Assembly: GCF_015999465.1 (NCBI RefSeq)
Contig: NZ_CP065534.1
Location: 1,736,001 to 1,800,000, forward strand
Direction: 5' to 3'
Origin: Lonsdalea populi
Lineage (GTDB): Bacteria; Pseudomonadota; Gammaproteobacteria; Enterobacterales; Enterobacteriaceae
DNA: 64,000 nt
Shown in pieces: positions 38,302-46,500 of the stretch. A program made the position numbers and the translations under genes. Numbering within the stretch: the stretch's first letter is position 1; the number at the start of each line of letters is the position of its first letter. The notes beneath the pieces are model-generated. The model was given only the letters and a program-made list of their open reading frames with translations, had not been told where the DNA came from and did no database searches.

Positions 38302-39519
38302 GTGATTGCCAGCGGTCAGCCCGGACACATCGATCAAATTAAGCAGATGAATGCAGGGGCCGTCTATCGCTTGATCGACAAACTCGGCCCCATCTCCCGC
38401 ATCGAATTATCCAAAAAAACCCAACTGGCACCGGCCAGCATCACCAAAATTGTCCGCGAACTGATGGACGCGCATCTGGTCCATGAAACCGAGTTCCCCG
38501 ATGTCGGCAGTCGGGGACGGCCCGCCGTCGGCCTGGTGCTGGAAACGGAGGGGTGGCACTATCTTGCGATGCGTATCAGCCGTAATACCATGACGTTGGC
38601 CCTGCGCGACCTCAGCAGCGCACTGGTGACAGAAGAGACGCTGCCGTTGCCAGACCAACATCCTACGCCGTTGCTGTCTCGTATTCTGCACGAAGTGGAT
38701 GCGTTCTTTATCCGTCATCAGCGGCAGTTAGAAAGACTCACGGCCATTGCCATCACCTCGCCGGGGATCGTCGATGCGATCACCGGCATTATTCACCGAA
38801 TGCCGTTCTTTGATATCCATGAAATGACGATCGGCCCCGCGCTGTCTGAGCGTATTGGCGTTCCTGTCTACCTGCAGCATGATATTTGCGCCTGGACGAT
38901 GGCGGAAGCGCTGTTTGGCGCGTCGCGGGGTTACCAGAATGTGATTCAAATTGTTATCGATCACAACGTCGGCGCGGGCGTGATCACAGGCGGGAAGATC
39001 CTCCATGCGGGGAGCCGGAACCTGATTGAAATTGGCCATACACAGGTCGATCCCTATGGTAAACGCTGCTATTGCGGGAATCATGGCTGTCTGGAAACGG
39101 TCGCCAGTACCGAGAGCATTCTGGAGTTGGCCCAGCAACGGTTATCCCAATCCATGAGTTCGATGCTGCATGGCCAACCGCTGACGGCGGAAGCCTTGTG
39201 CGACGCCGCACTGCGGGGCGATCCACTCGCCAACGATATTATTGTGGACGTCGGACATAACGTCGGGAGAATCGCGGCGATTATGGTGAATCTGTTCAAC
39301 CCAGATAAAATTCTGGTGGGGTCGCCGCTGAATCAAGCTGCGGACATTCTCTATCCCGCAATGATGGCGTGTATTCGGCAGCAGTCGCTTCCCGCTTACA
39401 GTCATAACCTTCAGGTGGCCGCCACCGAATTTTACAATCAGGGCACCATGCCGGGCGCCGCGTTAGTCAAGGATGCGCTGTATAACGGCTCTCTGTTGGT
39501 AAAATTGTTGCAAGGCTGA
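38302..39519 (+). CDS. mlc: Mlc (DgsA) ROK-family repressor
   Basis: A 405-residue repressor starting at GTG 38302, supported by CAGGAG upstream and by alignment with E. coli Mlc (QPGHIDQIKQMNAGAVYRLID). The N-terminal helix-turn-helix (ISRIELSKKTQLAPASITKI) precedes a ROK domain with the zinc-binding CYCGNHGCLE near residue 256. Mlc represses ptsG, manXYZ and mlc itself, and is released by unphosphorylated EIICB-Glc. Confidence 0.97.
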   Translation: MIASGQPGHIDQIKQMNAGAVYRLIDKLGPISRIELSKKTQLAPASITKIVRELMDAHLVHETEFPDVGSRGRPAVGLVLETEGWHYLAMRISRNTMTLALRDLSSALVTEETLPLPDQHPTPLLSRILHEVDAFFIRHQRQLERLTAIAITSPGIVDAITGIIHRMPFFDIHEMTIGPALSERIGVPVYLQHDICAWTMAEALFGASRGYQNVIQIVIDHNVGAGVITGGKILHAGSRNLIEIGHTQVDPYGKRCYCGNHGCLETVASTESILELAQQRLSQSMSSMLHGQPLTAEALCDAALRGDPLANDIIVDVGHNVGRIAAIMVNLFNPDKILVGSPLNQAADILYPAMMACIRQQSLPAYSHNLQVAATEFYNQGTMPGAALVKDALYNGSLLVKLLQG

Positions 39520-39681
39520 TCGTAAAATCCTCATCTAATCGTCTGTTCGCCCCCCTGAAAAGCAAAATATTGAGCTAACGCAAGCTGGCTGATCGGGCTA
39601 TCGCCTAGACTTTTGACTTTGACAGTGGATTTCACATTTTTTATTTATTTCCCTGGTGGTTCCTTCCGGAGTGGTATCGTC

Positions 39682-40347
39682 ATGTTAAAGCGTATTTTCA
39701 TTACAGGCACGGATACGGCCATAGGTAAAACGGTGGTATCAAAAGCGTTATTGCAGGCGCTGGTGAAGTCTGGCAAAACGGTAGTGGGCTATAAGCCTAT
39801 CGGCAAAGGGTGTATCGAAACGCCGGAAGGGCTGCGTAACAAAGATGCGATGATCCTGCAGGAGGCCTCAAGCCTCTTTCTTCCCTATCAGCAAATCAAT
39901 CCGGTCGCGTTGCCTGAAGATGAGATTAGCGCCAGCGAGCTAACCATTAACTATTGCGCTATGACGGAAGGACTCCAGCAGATCTCCGCGATGGCGGACG
40001 CCGTCGTGGTGGAAGGCAGCGGCGGTTGGCGCACGCTGATGAATGATATGCGCACCTACTCCGACTGGGTAATACAGGAGCAACTGCCGGTCGTCATGGT
40101 GGTCGGCATTCAGTCGGGATGCATCAACCATGCGCTGCTGACGTCGCAGGCGATCCTCAATGATGGGCTGCCGCTGGTTGGGTGGGTTGCTAACCGTATC
40201 AATCCCGGTCTGGCGAATTATGCCGAAGTCATCAACGCGCTGCGCAGGAAAATCCCGGCGCCGCAGCTGGGCGAACTACCGTATCTGCCGCGTCCGGAAC
40301 AGCGCGAACTCTCCTCCTACATCGACCTGTCCGTGCTGGACCAATAA
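39682..40347 (+). CDS. bioD2: BioD-like dethiobiotin synthetase (YnfK/BioD2)
   Basis: A 221-residue P-loop enzyme. The start ATG 39682 gives MLKRIFITGTDTAIGKTVVSKALLQ, with the P-loop GTDTAIGKT at about 8-16, and GGAG lies upstream. Further conserved segments are VVEGSGGWRTLMND and VGWVANRINPG. It matches E. coli YnfK in position after mlc. It may make dethiobiotin from diaminopelargonate; E. coli YnfK has little demonstrated role because a second bioD lies in the bio operon. Confidence 0.92.
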   Translation: MLKRIFITGTDTAIGKTVVSKALLQALVKSGKTVVGYKPIGKGCIETPEGLRNKDAMILQEASSLFLPYQQINPVALPEDEISASELTINYCAMTEGLQQISAMADAVVVEGSGGWRTLMNDMRTYSDWVIQEQLPVVMVVGIQSGCINHALLTSQAILNDGLPLVGWVANRINPGLANYAEVINALRRKIPAPQLGELPYLPRPEQRELSSYIDLSVLDQ

Positions 40348-40353
40348 CATTGC

Positions 40354-40375
40354 GACCGGCGTTTCCACGCCGGTC
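40354..40375 (+). terminator. Hairpin after bioD2
   Basis: A perfect 9-bp stem (40354-40362 with 40367-40375, TTCC loop), 6 bp after the stop, followed by a pyrimidine-rich stretch (CCTTCTTTTCT). Confidence 0.7.
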
Positions 40376-40597
40376 CGCTCATCCTTCTTTTCTAAACCCG
40401 GCGCGCTCCGTCGGGTTTCTTGTCCCGCCGGTCGAAAGTTAAGCATTTGCATCAGACTTTGCTATTTTTAACACGTAGCCTGCCGTGACTTCATAAAGTG
40501 ACGGTTTCAGCCATTCAGTGATTCCCATTATCAAGTGCGAACTCTTTCCTGCAGCGTCATTGGCTGCCCTTTGGCGTCCGTGCTCAGGAGTAGTTGT

Positions 40598-43500
40598 GTG
40601 AACAAAAATTTCCTTGCTTGGTTTAAGTCCGAACAACTTCCTGCTTTTCCCACCAAAGGGGCGACGCCTAAGCCTGGCGAACATTCTGATACCACGATCA
40701 AAGCCGAATTGTTCTCGGCCGATCAAATGGAGCGCTATGGTCGAAAGCTCGCGCATTCCCACAAATTGACACACGAAAACGCGCCATATTTTCTGCTGAA
40801 AAACCTGGCGGAGCATGAAGTGGTATTGACTCGCAGTTGTGATGTGCTTAACGCCAGCGACAAATCGGCGATTACGCCGGCAGGGGAATGGCTGCTTGAT
40901 AACTTCTACCTGATTGAAGAACACATACGCGCGGTTTTTCAGCATTTGCCGAAAAACTTCGGCAAGGGGCTGCCGCAGCTGGGCGCGCCGTTTAATGGGC
41001 CGCGGATTTACGACATCGCGACCGAAGCCATCGCCCACGGAGACGGACGTTTCGATGCCAAAACGTTGATGCGCTATATCTCTGCTTATCAGGAAATTAC
41101 GCCGCTGACGCTCAGCGAACTGTGGGCGTTGCCCGCGATGCTGCGGCTGGCCATTATCGACAACCTAAGACGCGTGAGCGTGGAGGTCGCTACCGCACAG
41201 CAAGAGCGCAATCTCGCCGATGCCTGGGTCGACAAGTTTCTGGAAGGGGCGGAAATCGACCCTACCAATCTGATTATCGTGATTGCCGATATGGCGCGAT
41301 CCAACCCGCCGCGTTCCAATGCGTTTGTGGCTGAAATTGTGCGCCGCCTGCGCGGTCACGGTAACATGCTGGCGCTGCCGCTCACCTGGGTGGAGCAACG
41401 GCTGGCCGAGGAAGGATTGACCACCGACGCCATGATCCATCGTTTCAATCAGCAGCAGGCGACTAATCAGCTGTCGGTCAGCAATAGTATCGCCAGCCTG
41501 CGGCAACTGAGCGAAACGAACTGGCCGGATTTTGCGGAATCAATGAGTCTGGTCGAACAAAGGCTGTTGCAGGATCCTGCCGGGATTTACGCCGAGATGC
41601 ATTTTGATACCCGGGATCACTATCGCCATACCATTGAAATTCTATCCCGGCGGTGTCCGTACAGCGAAATCGAGGTGGCGGACGCCGTCCTGGCGATGGC
41701 GAAAGCGGCGCCGGAAGGGAGGCGCAAGCGCCACGTCGGTTACTATCTCGTGGATAAAGGCCGTGCCGCCCTGGAACAGCAGCTTCGTGTGCATTATCCG
41801 CCGCTGACGCGGTTGCGGCATTGGTTCAATCAGGAGCCGCTTTTGTCGTGGCTGGGCAGCCTGAGCTTGTTGACCACCGCGCTCAGCGCCGACCTGTTAT
41901 TAAGAACCCACGAAACCGGGATGGGATGGGCGCTGTGGCTGATGGCGATCCCCGCCATTATTGTTTTTAGCCAACTGGTGTTGGATCTGCTGGGCGACGC
42001 AACTATGCAGACGCGCACGCCAAGGCCGCTACCGAGACTCGACTTTTCCACGGGCATTCCGCCAGATTCCCGGACGCTGGTCGTGGTGCCGTGTCTGCTG
42101 AGCAGCCGGGCCAGCGTCGATAAACTGACCAATAGCCTGGAAGTGTGTTATCTCAGCAACATTTCTCCGAACCTCTATTTCGCGCTGCTGACCGACTTTC
42201 CCGACTCCGCTACCCAAACACAGCCGTGGCAGGACGAGCTGCTGGCCTATGCCAGCCAGCAAATACACCGCTTGAATCAGCGCTATTCCAACCCGGCGGA
42301 CGGGCTGTTTTTTCTGCTGCACCGCAATCCGCAGTGGAATGAGAAGCAAGGCGTCTGGATGGGCTATGAACGTAAGCGCGGCAAGCTTCAGGCCGTGAAC
42401 CGCTGGCTGCGCCAGCAGAGCAATCAATTCGATACCGTTGTCGGTAACCAGAGCCACACGCTGGACGACATCAAATATGTCATCACGCTGGATAGCGATA
42501 CCGTGTTGCCGCGCGATGCCGCGCACAAGATGGTGGGCGCGATGGCCCATCCTCTAAACCAGCCTGTTTTCGATGCGGATAAAGGGCGCGTGGTCGCGGG
42601 ATACGGCATTTTGCAGCCGCGTCTGGCGGAGGAGATCCCCCGTTACGGCCAGAGTCGGTACGCGGCGCTGTCCAGCGCTATTCCGGGTAACGATCCCTAC
42701 TCCTACATGGCGTCTGATATTTATCAGGATCTATTTAGCGAAGGCTCTTTCGTCGGTAAGGGGATCTACGACGTCGACACGTTTACCCGCGCTAACGAAG
42801 GCACCTGTCCGGGAAATCTGGTGCTGAGTCACGATCTGCTGGAAGGGTGCTATGCCCGTTCCGGGCTGTTGAGCGATGTCCTGTTATATGAACAGTACCC
42901 CACCTGTTATCTGGCCGATATGGCGCGGCGAACCCGTTGGATACGCGGCGACTGGCAGCTGTTGAACTGGCTGGGCCTCTACGTGCGGCGGGAAGACCGA
43001 CGGCGTGTGGCTAACCCGCTGAGCGGCTTGTCCCGCTGGAAGCTGCTGGATAACCTCCGGCGGAGTTTGTATTCCCCGAGTCTGTTGATCGTGCTGTTTT
43101 GCGCATTAACCTGGGCGCCCAATCCGGAGAACTGGCTGACGGCCGTCGCCATGGTTCTGTTCTTGCCTACGGCGCTGACGTTGATTTATCAACTGATCAG
43201 AAAAAACCGGCGGCGCACGTTCTCGCAGCATCTACGAACCGTGTTCAACTCCGCGTTGCAGCGGTTGATGCGCGTCGGAATGAACCTGTCGACGCTGCCG
43301 TATGAAAGCGTCAATACGCTGCGGGCTATCGGCGTCACGCTGTGGCGTCTGGCGATCAGCAAACGCCATTTGCAAGACTGGGTGAGTCTGGATGCCGGTC
43401 TCGGTCACCATCTGCTGCGCCGCGTGAATGCGCCCCAACAGTATTATCTGGTGATGTGGGCTAATCCGGTCGCGGCGGTGCTCTTAATGGCGCTGACGGC

Positions 43501-46500
43501 CTACTTCAATCCGCTGCTGCAGGTGGTTTCCGTTCCGTTGGGCGTGCTGTGGCTATTAGCGCCGCGTCTGCTGTGCTGGCTAAGCCGGGAGCCTCAGCGA
43601 AAGAAACCGGGGCTGACGGACGATCAGCGTCGGCGTCTGCGTGAGCATAGCCGCGAGATTTGGCTGTTCTTTGAAACCTTTGTTACGGCAGACGATAACT
43701 GGCTGCCGCCGGATAACTTTCAGGAAGAGCCGGGACCGATCATCGCGCGCCGAACCTCGCCGACCAATATTGGCCTGTCGCTGTTGGCGAATCTGACGGC
43801 ATGGGACTTTGGCTACGTCAGTCAGGCCAGCGTGCTCAACCGGACATCGCTGACGCTGGATACGCTCGACAAAATGGCGCATTTCCGCGGCCATCTCTAT
43901 AACTGGTACAGCACGGACACCCTGTCGCCGCTGGCGCCACGCTATATCTCCAGCGTCGACAGCGGGAATCTGGCGGGACATTTGCTGACGCTCCGTTCGG
44001 GGTTGATTGCCATGCGCACGCAGCCGGTCATGGATGTAACCCAGATTCTGGCGGGGCTGAACGACACGCTGTCGCTGCTGGAACGCGTCTGGACCCATGC
44101 GCCGGGCGCGCTGAATCAGCTGCGTAAGCAATGGGCATCCGCGCATGACGCGCCGCTGTTTCGTTTCGGCGCCGAGCTACAGGCAATGCAGGGGGTAAGC
44201 CATACGTTGGCCGAACTGGCGGCGGCGGAAAGCCATGTCATTCGACGGTGGGCCGACAGCCTGGATGCGCAGATTAGCGGGATGAGTCAGGAGTGGTCAC
44301 AGCTATTGGGCTGGATGACGGAAGAGGATCGCGCCGTCACCACGCTCCCGTCGTTGGTCTGGTTGGCGCAGTACACCTCGTCGGTGACGTCGACTCACTC
44401 TATCGCCATGTCTTCCGCCATTGAACTGGCGCGTCAGCGGCTGTCGATTCTGTCCGAGCTGGAACAGCGCCTGAGCGATCATGCCAATATGGATTTCCGT
44501 TTCCTCTACAACCCGGTGACGCATCTGCTCAGCGTGGGCTACAACTGCGACGCCAACGTCATGGACAGCAGCAGTTATGACCTGCTGCCGTCGGAGGTCC
44601 GGCTGACCAACTTCGTCGCCGTCTCCGCCAACCAGTTGCCGACCAAAAGCTGGTATGCGTTGGGACGGCTGTTTACGGTGATTGACAACGAACCGGCGCT
44701 GATGTCGTGGAGCGGTTCGATGTTTGAATACCTGATGCCACAGCTGGTCATGCCGGACTATCCCGGTACGTTGCTGGAGCTGATGAGCCAGTCCGCGGTG
44801 AATCGTCAGATTGCGTGGGGGAAAATTCGCGGCGTGCCGTGGGGCATCTCCGAGTCGAGCTACTACGCCTTCGACGTCAACCGCAATTACCAATATCACG
44901 CGTTCGGTGTACCCGGCCTGGGGCTGCGGCGCGGTCTGGGCGACGAGACGGTGGTCGCGCCTTATGCCACGTTACTGGCGTTGATGATTAACCCGGCCAA
45001 AGCGTGCGAAAACCTGACGACGCTGGAGAATAACGGTGCACGCGGGGAGTACGGCTTCTATGAGGCGCTGGACTACACCACGTCGCGTCTGGCGCAAGGC
45101 CAGTTTTACGCCATCATTCGCTCATATATGGTGCACCATCAGGGCATGGGGCTGCTGGCGCTGTCTCACGTGCTGCTCGATGCGCCCATGGTGGAGCGCT
45201 TCGCCAGTACTCCGATGTTCCAGTCTGCGCGTCTATTATTGCAGGAGCGGATGTCTGAGGTGGTAGAGCTGTACCGACCGCGCCGACACTTCGAGTCCCA
45301 TGAAGGCGTGCTGAAACCCGCGCAGTACGATATTCGGGAATTTAAAGATGTCGACAGCCCAATCCCGGAAGTCCAACTCCTGTCCAACGCCGATTACCAT
45401 CTGATGTTGACGCAGGGCGGCGGCGGTTACAGCCGCTGGCGCGATTTGGCGCTGACACGTTGGCGTCAGGACAGTACCTGCGATAACCGGGGAGCGTTCT
45501 GCTATCTGAAAGATACGGCTACCGGCGAAGTGTGGAGCAACACCTGGCAGCCCGTGGCCGGGCAGGAAGGGCATCACAGGATCGTATTTACGGACGCGGG
45601 CGCAGAGTTCATCCGCCTCAATGGTTCGCTCACCGTGCATACCCATGTGGTGGTGTCGCCGGAGGATGATATTGAACTGCGCCGTATGACGCTGATTCAT
45701 CGCGGCCGTCAGGCCCGTAGCATTGAGATTACCTCCTATGCCGAAGTGGTGCTGGCACCGCTGGCCAACGATCTCGCGCATCCGGCCTTTAGCAATCTGT
45801 TCGTACAGACGGAACTGTTGCCGGAACAGGACGCGATTCTCTGTCACCGCCGTCCGCGAGAGCCGGAAGAAGTGTGCCCGTGGTTATTCCATACGATGGT
45901 CGTACACGGCCATAACAGCGGGGCGACCTCCTTTGAAACCGACCGTGCCGCCTTCATCGGCCGGGGCCGCAATAGTGCGACGCCGTTGGCCTTGGAACGA
46001 GACGGTGCGCTCGCTAACAGCGCAGGCGGGGTGCTTGACCCCGTGATGGCGGTCCGCCAGCGCATCCAACTGGAGCCGGGCATCCCGGTGGTGGTCGATC
46101 TGGTCTACGGCATTACCGAAGCGCGCGATCCCACCGTCGCGCTGCTCGAAAAATACCGTGACCGCAATATTGCGGACCGCGTGTTCGAACTGGCGCGTTC
46201 CCACAGTCAGATTGTCCTGCGTCAGTTGAATGCCAACGAAGACGATGCCAGCCTGTTCAACCGGTTGGCGAGCGGCGTGCTATTCCCGACGCAGGAGCTG
46301 CGGGCCGATGCGCAGACTATCATGGCGAACCGTCGCGGCCAGTCTGGCCTGTGGGGGAATGCGATTTCCGGCGATTTACCGATCGTACTGCTGTCCGTCA
46401 ACAGCAACGTCAATATCGGGATGGTGGCGACGCTAGTTCAGGCTCACAGCTACTGGCGTCTGAAAGGGTTGTCGGTCGATCTGGTCATTATCAACGCCGA

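Noticed and set aside
38975..39000. GGAAC-like sequences inside mlc, fumC and nth as further Hrp boxes
   Set aside because: They lack a CCACNNA element at 15-16 bases and lie within coding sequence of housekeeping genes.
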